Shown one piece after another: positions 37,925 through 49,892 of a DNA stretch of 64,000 nucleotides; position 1 is the first letter of the stretch, and each line of letters opens with the position of its first letter. The stretch lies in NCBI RefSeq assembly GCF_000247815.1, contig NC_021674.1, forward strand, positions 75,782,059 through 75,846,058, given 5' to 3'. The stretch is from Ficedula albicollis. Taxonomy: Eukaryota > Chordata > Aves > Passeriformes > Muscicapidae. A program made the position numbers and the translations under genes. The notes under the pieces were generated by a model. It ran no database searches. It worked only from the letters and a program-made list of their open reading frames with translations, and was not told the DNA's origin.

Positions 37925-38022
37925 AGACACAGAGGGACCTGAACAAAACCAGGAAACAAATCCATGTGAATCTAGACACAGAGGGACCTGAACAAAATCA
38001 GGAAACAAATCCATGTGAATCT
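37925..38022 (+). repeat. 49-bp tandem duplication across the LTR/CR1 junction
   Basis: AGACACAGAGGGACCTGAAC starts at 37925 and again at 37974. The unit contains the last five LTR bases (AGACA) plus the target duplication and CR1 sequence, so the duplication happened after the LTR inserted. One substitution is seen (AAAACC versus AAAATC). Confidence 0.93.
37930..37935 (+). repeat. Right target-site duplication of solo LTR
   Basis: CAGAGG directly after the LTR terminal CA, matching 37280-37285. Confidence 0.9.
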
Positions 38023-38622
38023 CATGATGGATCTCATGAGGTTTAACAAGACCAAGCACAAGGTGCTGCACCTGGGTCAAGGCAACCCAGGATACCAACC
38101 CGGGCTGGGGAGTAACAGATGGAGAGGAGCCCTGATGAGAAGGGCTTGGAAGTGCTGGGCGTGAGAGGCTGGACATGATTTGGCAATGTGCACGTGCAGC
38201 CTGGAAAGCCAAACGTGTCCTGGGCCACATCCAAAGTATTGTGGCCAGCAGGGAGAGGGAGGGGATTCTGCCCCTCTGCTCTGGTGGGACCCCACCTGTA
38301 GTGCTGCATCCAGCTCTGGGGTCTCCAGCACAGCAAGGAAATCAACCTCCTGGAGCGAGTCCATGTTGATGATTAGAGGGATGGAGCACCTCTCCTTTGG
38401 GGAAAGGCTGAGAGAATTGGTTCTGTTCAGCCTGGGAAAGACAAGACTTTGAAGTGACCTCATGGCAACCTCCCAGTACCTGAAGGGAGCCCACAAGAAA
38501 AATGGAGAGGGACATTTTACAAGAACATGTAGTGACAGGACAGGGGAGAATGGCTTCAAACTGAAAAAGAGTAAGTCTAGATTAGATATTAGGAAAAAAC
38601 TCTTCTGTCTCAGAGTCAATCT
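37930..38622 (+). mobile_element. CR1 LINE, 3' segment after the LTR
   Basis: Continues the CR1 interrupted at 37285: AAGGTGCTGCACCTGGGTCA, GGCCACATCC, GGCCAGCAGGGAGAGGGAGG, GGATGGAGCACCTCTCCTTT-type words, AGTACCTGAAGGGAGCC and AACATGTAGTGACAGGACA. It fades near 38622 at the point corresponding to TTCTTC...GTGAGGGT in CR1, so the true 3' UTR end and terminal repeats are missing. Large plus- and minus-strand frames here (up to 180 codons on the minus strand) are antisense or shifted readings of CR1, not genes. Confidence 0.92.
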
Positions 38623-40198
38623 GGGATCACTGTGCTTTTACTTGCTAAGTGTCACGCCACTTACCTACTTATTATTAAAAATTATTTATTTAAAATAAGA
38701 AATCAGGAAAACTAGCTTAAATCTATATTCATGGTTAAAAAGTAAGGTGCTAATATAATACAGAGGCAAGGCAGCTGATCAGCGGTACTTTTGTTCCAAG
38801 AGAGACAAAACCCCCTCAGTTTTGCTGATATCTTCTCATCACTACACAGCAGCAAGTTACTACCAGCCAAAACTCACCAAAAGATGTCACTTCACAAACA
38901 GACAGGAAACCAAGTTGTTCTATATAGGGCAACATATTCCAGTACCATTTCCTGCTGAACTGGAAAGCATTTTTGCAGAGAAGTGAGATAGCACCACTGA
39001 TCATCTGACTGCTGGACTTCTTGGGGAACTGACACTAACATAAGTAAAACTAAACCAGAAACAAAACAAACTTGATGTTCTCTCCAGTGTTAGTAAATTA
39101 AATTCCCTCAATTCAAGGTTCAGCAAGCACCAGTGCTTTCAGCAACAAAAGGAGACAGAGGCCACCTTGCCACAAATAAAAGCTGTGGAAGCGGAGGAAG
39201 GAAATTCTGCTGCTGTGAGTTTTAGCCTTGCTTAGCTGCTTGCAGAAGTGCAGCCAATGGCTTGGAGACATCTCTTGTTTGTACAACATTGTTGGTTGGC
39301 TTCCTTCAGACTTCATAAAAGTTCTTTTATATGTAAGTCCTCAGTAATCAAGACAAGTTAAGAGGTACACATTAACTTTTAGTGGCTCCATTGGATGATT
39401 CCCTTGAAAATGTTATGAACCTTGATTATGTTTGCAACACACTAAAAACATTTCCATTTATTCTTCTAAATAATAATGTTAGTTCTTCTACTTACAATTT
39501 AGTGCCTTTTTTATTTTTATTACTGGAAGTCTAAAATACTTATTCCCTCTTCAATTGAACCAGTATAAGCCTGGAGTAATTCCACTGAAACCAGTGAATT
39601 AGTGAATTTTGTCGGTATAGAAACTGGAGGCAGTTATGTAATGAATTCAAAATATGTTTTATGTGTGAATTTTCATGATGATAAGTAAACCTGAATTCAT
39701 AATAAGAACTCTTCATGAAAATAATTCATGGTAGCATTTCATACTCTCTGGTGCATTCATAGTGTTCCATTTATTTTTGAATCACATATACAAATATTTT
39801 AATCAAACAAGTTTTGAATTAAAGAAATACATACCTCCAGAATCAGCACTGGTCTAGATCTTTCACTATCATTGAAATAATTTGAATAATTTGCTAACTT
39901 TTCTAGAAGAGAGACTTTTTTTTTAAAAAAGTGTTTAAACAATGTCGATCTATCATAAGGATGTAATAATCTTTAATCATTTTTCAATGATTTACTAACC
40001 ATAAAAGATGAGTCACAGTAGTCTCTGAGGTTACACACAGCTTTAAAAGACCGGTAGGAGCATGTAAGATGTCAAGGAAGAGAACATGGGTATGTCAGCA
40101 CAATTGCTTTTCCTAAAGTATTTCTTCATTATACCAGTTTGAACTGCTTGAAGATTACATGACTTGTTCATTGGGGGAGAAAAAGCTCAGGGCTAACT
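38623..40198. other. Unannotated AT-rich DNA
   Basis: No gene recognised. A possible ancient repeat core lies at 39541-39640 (separate entry). Confidence 0.55.
39541..39640 (+). repeat. Possible ancient amniote repeat fragment
   Basis: ACCAGTATAAGCCTGGAGTA, then ATTCCACTGAAACCAGTGAA and GTCGGTATAGAAACTGGAGG resemble the old repeat phrase CCAGTGTAAATCTGGAGTAACTCCATTGAAGTCAATGGAGTTA...TATAAAACTGGAG. Divergence is high; the family name is not assigned. Confidence 0.45.
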
Positions 40199-40310
40199 AC
40201 AGTTTATCAAACCACCTCCACAAACATCTCTAAACAGAAGAGCTGTTTCAAGCCACAGTTTATCAAGCCACCTCCATAAACATCTCTAAACAGAAGAGCT
40301 GTTTCAAGTC
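40199..40310. repeat. Tandem duplication, 56-bp period, two copies
   Basis: ACAGTTTATCAA begins the copies at 40199 and 40255, and each ends AGAAGAGCTGTTTCAAG. Few substitutions (AAACCACC versus AGCCACC, CCACAAAC versus CCATAAAC). Confidence 0.95.
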
Positions 40311-42407
40311 AAAAAGCACAGCACAAATTTATTTCTTTTGACATGACTTTAGACTATGGCAGTGCAGCAGGAGCAAAATGAAAAACTTTTGCATTACTCC
40401 CTGCAGATCTAATTTCTGAGATACAGGATGGCATTTCAAAAACTTATCCAAATTCAGAAGATGGGAAGCCTTCACTTGACCAGCTTTCACCATACCACCA
40501 GTTGTTGCTGCAGCATTGGCAAAAGCAACAGGATCACAACATGTATGATAATTTAGCTACCAACAAAAAGTTCAGACATCTATCTATACTACTAGAAAAA
40601 TTAATTGTCCATAGAAGACAACCCAGAAAGCAATTTATTATAAAATAGAATAATTGATTAGACTATTTATATTTCACAATATACCATTTGCAGTTAAAAA
40701 GAGGTGAAAAGCAATAAAATATTTGCAATTATAGATAAATCACATAGCAATGATCACATATGAAACCTTTATCAATTACATATCTTCATTTCTGCTCCCC
40801 AGATAGATACAACTTTATTTGCTTTGAAAACATCACATGCATGGTGGCAAGGAGTGATGAATCACTCATATCCTCCATACTTCAGTGAACTGGCCAACCC
40901 TCTCCAGGGAAGTGAATATGGTCACACATCTTTAGATCATGCCTCAATAACAATTATATTCTAATGCATTTCTTGACACTTCTGCTATAATAAAGGGGGA
41001 GCGTGCTTCAGGTTTTTGTTTGTGGTTTTTTTTAGCAAGTGCTTCCTCGCATGGGTGAATTAAAATATCCAGAAAACAAGTCATAAGTTGACCAATACAA
41101 CATTAATTTTCACAGGTAGCTATGACCAACTCACACACAGAATAAACAAAAACATTAGCTTCCCCCAGTCTTTAATATGATATGTCACAAAAGTATTAGA
41201 AAACAGTGTAGTTATTTAGATTTTGTTATTGAAGAAAATGTGCTGTAAGGAATAAATTCTCCCACTCTAGAAAATGAAATCAATATAGATTTGCCTATCA
41301 ATATAGAAATACCTATGTGGAACTCTAAACAACATTTAGCCAGTATATCAATGATTATGCAATCTTGACATCTATATGTCTAAAACTAACCTAATCCCAA
41401 AGGAAACACCAAGGAAGTAGATGAGTCTGTAAAATCTTATATTTGGGAAGGCTGGATTAGATGATGTTTTTCCTTAGAGGTAGCAAGGACTGCTTGAGTT
41501 AAGTAATACTTATCTTGGTTGGGGATGGTGAATTCAAATGGCATTATTAGCTAGAGTACTTAAAATAATTCCCCTCAGGAAATGCCTGCCTCACTCTGCT
41601 GGCAATAGAGTGAACTTAGGAAAGTTAGGCTCCTAGCCTAGAAACATCTAAGCACTCTGTATTTACAGATTTTCAAATTAAAGCAAGTTTTGGTTCAGTA
41701 TAACATTTCACTTACCAAACGTAACTGCTGAAAGAGAACTCATAGAAGAAATATCTCTGTTAAATCAATTTTTCCTATTTTATTTTGTAAGGAATTAAAA
41801 TTGATGACCTATTTGCAGTTCAGATGCAGTGATGTGAAAACCTTCAATTTTTTTTCCCAGCCTTTCTGAACTGAAATATGACTTAATGCAACTCAATACC
41901 CTCCTCATTATTTTATCAGTTACAGGTTGAAACACAATCCTTCATGAAAATAACATTTCAGACAGGTAGCTTGATTTGGTATCTGTGCTTTTAAGTGGTT
42001 CAGCTTTGGGAACAGTTTTGTTGTACAGATTATTTGCAGTAACTGAGTACTATAATGCCCAGTGCTTGGAGACCCTTGTCGAGTACCATATTATAAACAG
42101 AAATTGCAAAACAAGAGTAAGTGCTAGCGGAAGAGCACACAACTGGAGAATTGAAGATCTCTGGTACACAGTTTGAAATAGTTCTAGAGAAGAGAATACT
42201 TATTACTGAGTTAAAACTGTGTCAAGAAGGTCCAGTTTTTGACAGGTTACTGAATGAAAACAACTGGCAAAGAGAATCAGATTGTCTCATTCTGCATTTG
42301 CAATCAATGTCAATTGCCCATGTCAGAGAATACCATAAAAAAATAACCCTATTACTGACAACAGCAGATTTTAATGCTCAGATTTCATACACTCAGTAAT
42401 TTTCAGA
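40311..42407. other. Unannotated AT-rich DNA
   Basis: No gene or recognisable mobile element. GGAAGGCTGGATTAGATGATG at 41447-41467 recalls a CR1 3' end phrase, but nothing around it supports an element. Frames of 66 to 92 codons at 41976-42399 show no recognised domain. Confidence 0.5.
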
Positions 42408-42583
42408 TAACTCAGATTAAAGATGCCAACTATGAAAATACATTGCAAAAATTTGTCCTGTCTTAGGAGGGGGATATATTAAAAAAAAGTTGCCCTAACT
42501 CAGATAAAAGATGCCAACTATGAAACTACATTGCAAAAATTTGTCCTGTCTTAGGAGGGGGATATATTAAAAAAAAGTTGCCT
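42408..42583. repeat. Tandem duplication, 88-bp period, two copies
   Basis: TAACTCAGAT begins the copies at 42408 and 42496. Both include GATGCCAACTATGAAA, TTGTCCTGTCTTAGGAGGGG and an A8 run, ending AAGTTGCC. Differences are few (GATTAAAG versus GATAAAAG, AAAATAC versus AAACTAC). Confidence 0.95.
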
Positions 42584-45500
42584 AAACAAAGTGTAAAGAA
42601 TTTTGATTTTATTTAGATGTTGTCAATCTTAACTAATGCAGTCTGTGATAAAGACCAAGCAGATTGTTAATAAAATCTGGCAATGGGAAGAAATTATGGA
42701 AAAGGACCTCAAAAGCTAATTTTAGGCCAAGAATTACGGTGGACCAGGGACCATTTTCTGGTCCTATGGTCAAATAGTCACAGCATGACTTGCATCTATA
42801 CAGCTTCTCTACTTTGGATCTAAAACCAGACTGGCCACATGCAGATTGCCTATTGAGAACAGAGCTTGACTGAGGTTGCTCACCCTTCTTCAGGTGGGGT
42901 TAAACTCTGACAGAGACCATGCTCACCATTTAACAGCAGGAATGAGCAAAGGGGAGCTTCCAGGTCCAGCCCCAATCCTATATACCTTACTAGGATAGAT
43001 GGGAGACATGGATTAACCTGATATCATAAGCAGCATGTGCTAAGCAGCAGGAATCATTCCCTCAAGAATAATGCTTATGGAAATGGACAGTATCTTAAAG
43101 TATAAATAAAATTGAAAATCCAGACTACAGAAGAGATACCTAAGGCATAATAGCACAAAATCAAAGCCACTTCAGTAGAGACCACAGACTTACACAGTCT
43201 ATGAAAAAAAAGCAAAATATCTGTCAGATGAAAAAAGATTAAAGACATGCAGTCGTTAATATCAATGCATGAAAGTTTGCAGGCACCAGTCAAGTATGCA
43301 CAGCACAGCCAGAGAGGCCAACTGCAGCATGACTTCTTCGGATGGTTTTTGTTCTGGCAGTATTGCCCATCATCAGAAGATAAATAGACTGTCAACCTGA
43401 AAGTAAATAGGACATTTATTAACTTTAAGCTGAGCATTACAGCACTGAGTCAGTGGGATGTCAAAGACCGTTTTACCAGCATTAAAAGAAAAGAAAGCGG
43501 CAATAAATATAATTAAAAATATCTGTGAAACAGAGGTGAAAGTAGGCAACAAACTGCTAGAGAAAAAAATTGCAGCAGTAATTTGTAGATACAAAGCCTT
43601 CTCTTCACCAAAATCATTACATTATTGATGGGTCAAGAAGTCAAAACAAACACAGGGAATCTTGAAGACTTCTCAGGTATTGAGAAGCTCTGAAGAACAG
43701 AGAACAGCTGAAAAATCTAACAAGTCCCCTGTTCAGGTTCCTATAAAAGCTCAACTTAAGCAGAAGGAACCAAATTAACTAAAAGAACAGGCTGCAAGCA
43801 CTCTTTGGAAAAACAAAGGGTCATTTTTTTCCTTAAATTTAAATACATGAAATAGTAAAATGTCTACTCCCAGACTAAAAGGTCCCAGCCATTATTGTTT
43901 CATTTAATTTACTCTATTTTTTTTTTAATAGAAGACCAGGTTATTGAACTAAAATCTTAAACTCACTATTGTGCAGAGGTGCAGACTCAAGTAAAATCAG
44001 TAGCAAAGTGCAAAATAAGCTGATTACATAGGAGTGAACTGGCAAAATTCTCATAAAGCAATATGATCAGAATTGTAAATCAGCACTTTAGTCACTCTGG
44101 CCACCGACAAAAGCTTAGTCTAGTGCAAAGAAATTGGGTTTGTGTTTAGTCCATGACAAAAAGATTCACATCTATTTACAGAAGACCAGTTTCAACTGTA
44201 AACAAAGCAGCACAGATCCAAGATCAGCTTGGCAAAGCACCATCCTGAAAGTATGGCTACTATTTTTAAATTAAAAGCTGATGATTTGCAAGCTAATTAC
44301 AAGCTGAGGGAAACTTGGTTGCTGCATGAATATTTTCTAGAGCATTGGATAAAACTTCATTGGAATAAAATCAAACCTCAAGTTACTGTCAAACTGATTT
44401 TTAAAACAGGCCCATTGCAGAAAAAGTGTAGGTTGCAGCAGTTCAGGATGATGATGTGATTATTAGTAGTACAGCCTAGCGAGAACATCACTTTCCAAGC
44501 CCCAAAACAAAATCAAGGCCTGAATTCATACAAAAACTTCAAATTATCAAAATGAGGAGTTAGCAATGTCACTTAAAAAATATTTCAGAACAGATAATAG
44601 AAAGATAAATGAAAGGACTGAAAAATCCCAGAGACAGATTCGACATGTTTGATATTGCTCCTGAATAGTGCCATTGGAGAATTTATCCAGGCTTTGTCAG
44701 ATGTGCAAAAATACAGGCTCTGACAGTCCAAAGAAACCTATATGGTGGGACAGAATAAATTGTCCCCTGGAGTAAAGTAGTCCTTGATTTACTTAAACTG
44801 ACTGGGGAGATGTATGTATTAATTCTAGACTATGATTTAAATTTTCCTAAGATAGCATTACTAGATTCCATTGCAGTTGAACAGGTGATTATGCAAATGT
44901 ATTTTTGCTAGACATGAATATCTGACACAGTGTTTAACACTGGACCACAGTTTACTAGAGAGGACTTGCAACAATTTGCAGTGAAGTATATGACCAGAGT
45001 GATGATCTTTAAAAGGCTATTTTAGAACAATCTGGATCCAAGGAGCATGAACACATTTAATTTAAGCCTCGTTAAGTCCGCCCATTCCCTTCAGATTCTG
45101 TTATCTTAACAATAACAGGAAAATTATGGTTTCTTAAAAGAGTTAAGCATCCCTAGCCAAAATTTACTTTCTTGTGGAAAAGTCAGCAGTAACTCCTTTG
45201 CTTGTTTAAGAGCCAAAGAAACATCCCTGTACCCCGGGTATGGCAAGAGAGCACACAATTCTTCTTGTGCAGAGCACTGGATAAGAAGCTGCTGTTAATT
45301 ATCAGGGCCCCTATAGAACAAACAGAATGATGGGGATGACATAGTGAAAAGGTAGATTCATTAATGAAATTCCCCTGTGTCATGGTTATCAGGGCAGTTA
45401 CCTGCTTCTGGCTTGCTTGATTTTACTCCTCTGAGGCTCTACCTATTCTGGCACTAGGTTAATAATTGTTCTACTTTTAAACTAGATGCTGGGCTACACA

Positions 45501-46599
45501 GCCTCTCTAAAAATTGTATTAAAACAGTGGGTAGGCTGAATTTTGGATACCTGTTCCTGTCAATACTCTATGCTCATTGGCACCAAATGACTTGATGGGG
45601 TTCTTTTGAAAACAAGATATAGTCTTATTTTTATGCTTATCCTATGCATAGGCTTAGCTTCCCTTTTAACACAACAGAGCCAAGATAAAATGATGCATTC
45701 TGTCATCTACCAAAGTTGTTTGTATTAGCTCAGCTTCCCTAAAAAAACCCTTTTAAAAAAACTTTTCAAAAGAGAAATCTAATTTATCTCTTTTTCAAAT
45801 CCTCCATTTTTCTTCTCACTTGAAGCAGCTATTTGTACACCAAACTAAGGTGTCAGAAGCCATAATGAGAAGTGGGTTGGTAAAATATTTATCAAAAGCT
45901 TCTGGATTCTTAGTTGTTTAAGAAGGACACCAAATGGGAAAGGCAACAGGCAAATTTCAGTTTAGAACTCCTTGGTCGTGTTAGTGCATCATTTGTGCTC
46001 AAGTTTAAAATACTGTGTGAGGGTGGAGCATAATATCACACAACCTGCCAAGTAGCCTGTTAATCCAGACACCATCCTGTGAGGTAAAATGTTTCTGATT
46101 TAAAGGTGTCCGTAGAAAAGGGAAAAAAACAGATCTACTTCACGTGTGTAAGCTGAAGTTACTAGGCTGTTATGAAAAAGGTGGATAGCAACACCATGGC
46201 TACTACCACCATCCTTTTAAGTAGAAGCAGAGAATTATTTCTCCCTCTTCATGTCTCTGCTTTGGACATACCTATAAGACCTACCTAGCAGAGATCTTGC
46301 AGGTTTAGTAATGAGTTTTCATAACCTTTAGTAAAGAAATATGTATCTACCTTGCTTTTTTATGGGAAAATAGAGAATCTGGAAACTTATGTGTTTGACC
46401 TGCCAAAGTTATCATGAGAAGTAATTAAACTGTAAGGAGGCATAACCTGACAGGCACTTCTAAAGCGAAGCTGTTCTGAGAGAAAATCTCTCTGAACCAT
46501 CCTGAGGCTTAGGTGTTGGAAGAGTGCACCCTCTAGTACAGAAGTGCCTGAACTTCCTGGGTTTTGTACAATAACTTAGAAACTGAATGAAGGATGGAA
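42584..46599. other. Unannotated AT-rich DNA
   Basis: About 4 kb without a recognised gene or element; frames are at most 120 codons. A small hairpin (GGACCAG 42741-42747 and CTGGTCC 42758-42764) is present. Nothing else can be supported. Confidence 0.5.
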
Positions 46600-47298
46600 A
46601 CAAAAAACTCTTTAATTTTCACACCTGAGAACTAGAGAGACATGGCCATAGTGCCATATAGATGCCATATCCAAGGCACAGCCATAACCAGGGCTTCACT
46701 AGGTGCAGTCAGAAGAAAAAAGGTTTATTTAATTTGGATTACAATTGATAGATAAACAATCATGGAAAATTTTATTATGACCAATTGGTATGATCCACTT
46801 ATAATGGATGCTTCTCCCTGAACTGAGGTGCAAACAAGACCATGATGTCAATAGTACACACTTTATTTAAGAGTAAATGTCAGCTATAGAGATAGAAAGA
46901 AATTGGAGGAGAGAAGAGGGGTGGAAGAAAGAGAGTGAGAGAGAGAAAAATGATGCAATAGATATCATCCCATTCCTTCAGTGTCCCACTGGTCCTTCAG
47001 CCTGGCCTTCAGGGGGACAGGGTCCCAGAGTAGCTCTTCTGCAGGTACCACTTCTATACTGCCTGGACCTGAGTATCCAGAGGGTGTAGGAGCTGTTCCC
47101 ATAACATGGGATGCCCTGTGCATAAGCACTCACTGCCTGACCCACAGCTTGCCATGGGGGAAATGTATCTGGGTGCCTTACCCAGATCTGTCTCACCAGG
47201 CCTGGAATGAGAATCTTCCTGGTGCTGTCTGCCCTTATCGCAGGTTTTGTTGTGTTGGCTTTTCTTATGGGACTGTGTTTTGAGACATGCAACTTCAT
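46600..47298 (-). mobile_element. Possible LTR or other retroelement remnant, minus strand
   Basis: 47000-47260 is clearly GC-richer than its surroundings. On the minus strand it is followed by a long pyrimidine-rich tract (complement of 46900-46955, GAGAGAGAGA-type) and then an AATAAA (complement of TTTATT near 46862). A second minus-strand AATAAA complement lies near 46722. A 106-codon minus-strand frame (46978-47298) has a non-random look (GLVRQIWVRHPDTFPPW) but I do not recognise it. This composition resembles an avian LTR or the 3' end of a retroelement. No terminal repeats or target duplication were found. Confidence 0.35.
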
Positions 47299-47335
47299 TC
47301 TTTAAGTCCTTACACCAATCTATCTTCTTTTTCCA

Positions 47336-47453
47336 GAAAAACCTAAAATAGTCAAATTTTCTTAAGACTAAAAATAAGTGTTTTGCTCTGGGGTAGAAAA
47401 CCTAAAATAGTCAAATTTTCGTAAGACTAAAAATAAGTGTTTTGCTCTGGGGT
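47336..47453. repeat. Tandem duplication, 59-bp period, two copies
   Basis: CCTAAAATAGTCAAATTTTC occurs at 47342 and 47401, and both copies end AGTGTTTTGCTCTGGGGT. One substitution (TCTTAAG versus TCGTAAG) and one A-run length difference. Confidence 0.95.
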
Positions 47454-49274
47454 TGTCTAGATCTTTTGTTTATGCTTCATTTTAAATGAAAAGTGTATGC
47501 TTGAAATAGAAAATACAAGTGCTTTGTTTTCAAATACCAGAAGTAGCCAACATTTCCACTGCACAGATTTCAAAAATAAATACCTGATTTTTTTTTTAAC
47601 TGCTCATGTTTTGTTTTCTTTTGCCTGAGGCTATGAGACATAGTCTTCCTTTTAAAATACAAATCATTTAACTTACCAAAAACTCAACTTTTTGAGCAAC
47701 TCATTATTTCAAAGAGCTTTTTCTTGAATCTACCAAGAAAAAGGTACCATCCCACTTCTACCACAAGATTGTCTTTGTAGTACTGTAGCTACTAACAATA
47801 AACTCACTTTTTGCACTAAAAGTCTTAAGGGAGCTATTGCAATGAAGAACCAAAACAGCAGATGTTACCCAATACAAGTACTGGTAAGTATCAACTGAAA
47901 AATAACACACAAAAGAGAGCACAAGCACTTAAGCATTAGGAGATACAAATAAGCACAAAAGTGTGTGCTATTTTCAAGAAAATATGGTACCCAAAGGCAC
48001 TAATAAACTCTATGGACTAAGTAATGTATTTAGCAGTGTAAAAACAAAGCCTTTAGCAACTTAGGGGAATACAAAAGAACATCAAAACTCACTAGCTCTT
48101 TTTCCTTCCACTATATAACAAAACTGATTTTTTAAAAAATTTAAAAGAAAATTCTAGTCTGATGACGCTCATGGTACAATTTTAAGAAATATAATTAGTG
48201 ACGGAGAACAAGGACAAATTTTAAATGAGAAATACTTAATATTCTCCTTCTGCTACTGGAAAAGTTTTAGAACAGTAATAGTCATATTGTTGCTATCTAA
48301 TGGCTCCAATTCATGCCTAAATTACATTCTTGGAAAACTGCAAGGCACAACTCAAGATTAGATTTGCATGTTTTTTAAAAGTACTATTACACCGAAATCA
48401 TAGGTAGAGGAATGATTACTGTAATGACATTTCCTTGGTACAGGAACTGTAAACTGAAAAAAAAGAAAAAAATATTAGGATTAATTCAAGTTTTGAGACT
48501 CATTGTTTTCAGCAGGAAACATCTATGACAAAAATAAGAAACCTAGAAGGTGGATCTTCTTCTGGCATATGACTGATGCAGTTCCATAGACTTCATGTTG
48601 AATATTTACCTTTTAGATGACCCTTGTCCAGGAGATGAAACAGATGCAATGTATTTGGAATTTTTCACAGGCATGGCAAAGACAAACAAGAGACTTCTTG
48701 TGTCAGAGTGTATGCCAACATGAAAGAATTTTCTGGGAACTAATTCTTTTATGTCCTTACCACAAAGTTCACCCTGTGACCCAAGCATTCCCAAAATAAT
48801 TATAGGTAATTTATTCACACTAAAATGAATGCACTAGGAAAAGACTGTCTGAGGCTTAAACTCAGAAATTTGTCCTAATTTTTTTCTGAAATGCCTTACC
48901 CATGAGAATTTCTGCTCTGTGTGTGGGAACACTGGTGGACTGGCAGTTGAACATGAAGGAAGCAGAGAGTGCATTAGAACAGCTAGAGTAATGGAAAAGA
49001 AACATTTTTAAAGAAAACACAGGATATGGGGAAATCAGGAATTAGAGATTGGAGGACATCTTTTGTTCCTTTTGCTCTTCCTTCTGTTCCCTTCCTCCCA
49101 AAAGACAGATATTCATTATGGCTTTGGAATGCACTCACTGGTAGTGGGCTGTAAATGGAAGATGATGATCAGAGCAGGCTGGTCCTTAGGCTGAGTACTC
49201 ATAAGGACATCTGACCTAATGTTTTAATTGGTTCAAAGTGTGTTTAATAGAAGTCTTTCTCCACCAACTGAATT
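47454..49274. other. Unannotated AT-rich DNA
   Basis: No gene or mobile element recognised; frames are at most 70 codons. Confidence 0.55.
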
Positions 49275-49319
49275 TTACTCCTGTTAAATTCAGGAGTAAT
49301 TAACTCGGGAATTACTCCT
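49275..49319. repeat. Triple inverted-repeat segment
   Basis: TTACTCCTG (49275-49283) pairs with CAGGAGTAA (49291-49299), and AGGAGTAATT (49292-49301) also pairs with AATTACTCCT (49310-49319). The central arm could pair with either side, giving two alternative hairpins. GGAGTAA/TTACTCC is also the core of the old palindromic amniote repeat seen near 39.57 kb, so this may be a remnant of that family. Confidence 0.7.
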
Positions 49320-49824
49320 TACCTCCTGTTAAATATTATGATCATAAGAGTATAGTACAAAGTCAAATGGAAAAACTGGAAGCTGTTTCTTTTGGACTGT
49401 GCTCAAAATTGAAAAAATAAACAGGAGGAAACAAAAGAATTTGCTCCCTTTCTTCATATCTTTTTTTAATGTCATCTCCTCTACCTTATGCACTATGAAC
49501 CTGCACACACTTTCCACATAAGAGTTCTGGCCTATGACAAAAAGTGAGGTGAGCAGCAGTTTAGGAACATGGAAGATGGCATAAATGATGACTGGCCTTT
49601 TTCCATTTGCCTATTCAGTAATTCCTTATTTTAAATACACACTGTTGAGTTACTCACAGAGGCTTCAGAGTATGTATGAGAATGGCTTTCCAACAGCGAC
49701 AGACAAGATTCAGAATGAAAAATTTCACTGCCAGGCAAGAAAAATTTGCAATAATTTTCTGTAATACAAGCAGACTTTTTAGCACTTTTATTGCAGAAGC
49801 AAATCTAAATAACAGAGCTTGCCT
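49320..49824. other. Unannotated AT-rich DNA
   Basis: No gene or element recognised. Confidence 0.55.
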
Positions 49825-49892
49825 TATAATAGCATTTCTATAATAATGGTGTTTTATAACAGAAGTGCTATTATTACAGAAATGGTATTATA
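49825..49892. repeat. Imperfect hairpin, 23-bp arms
   Basis: The arm at 49825-49847 is complementary to 49870-49892 with two mismatches over 23 positions and a 22-base loop. Paired blocks are TATAATA, CATTTCT and TAATAAT. Length and loop are in the range of a microRNA-precursor-like hairpin or a tiny MITE, but the arms are very A/T-rich, which makes chance more likely. No flanking target duplication was identified. Confidence 0.6.

Larger units (their letters stand above)
37286..37929 (+). mobile_element. Solo LTR of an endogenous retrovirus (644 bp) inserted in CR1
   Basis: Starts TGTGGGCGCC and ends GGGCTGAGACA, giving the standard TG...CA ends, and is bounded by a 6-bp duplication CAGAGG. 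In plus orientation it has a TATA box (TATAAAAG, 37690-37697) and AATAAA (37790-37795) about 100 bases later, the expected U3-R-U5 order. There is no gag, pol or env sequence, so internal parts were lost by LTR-LTR recombination. A 6-bp duplication is usual for class II (ERVK-like/alpharetrovirus-like) avian elements; class assignment is inference. The insertion is younger than the CR1 it interrupts. Confidence 0.92.

Noticed and set aside
38077..38619. 180-codon minus-strand open frame
   Set aside because: Antisense to the plus-strand CR1 segment.
41447..41467. CR1 3'-end-like phrase GGCTGGATTAGATGATG
   Set aside because: Isolated short match with no adjoining CR1 sequence; could be chance.
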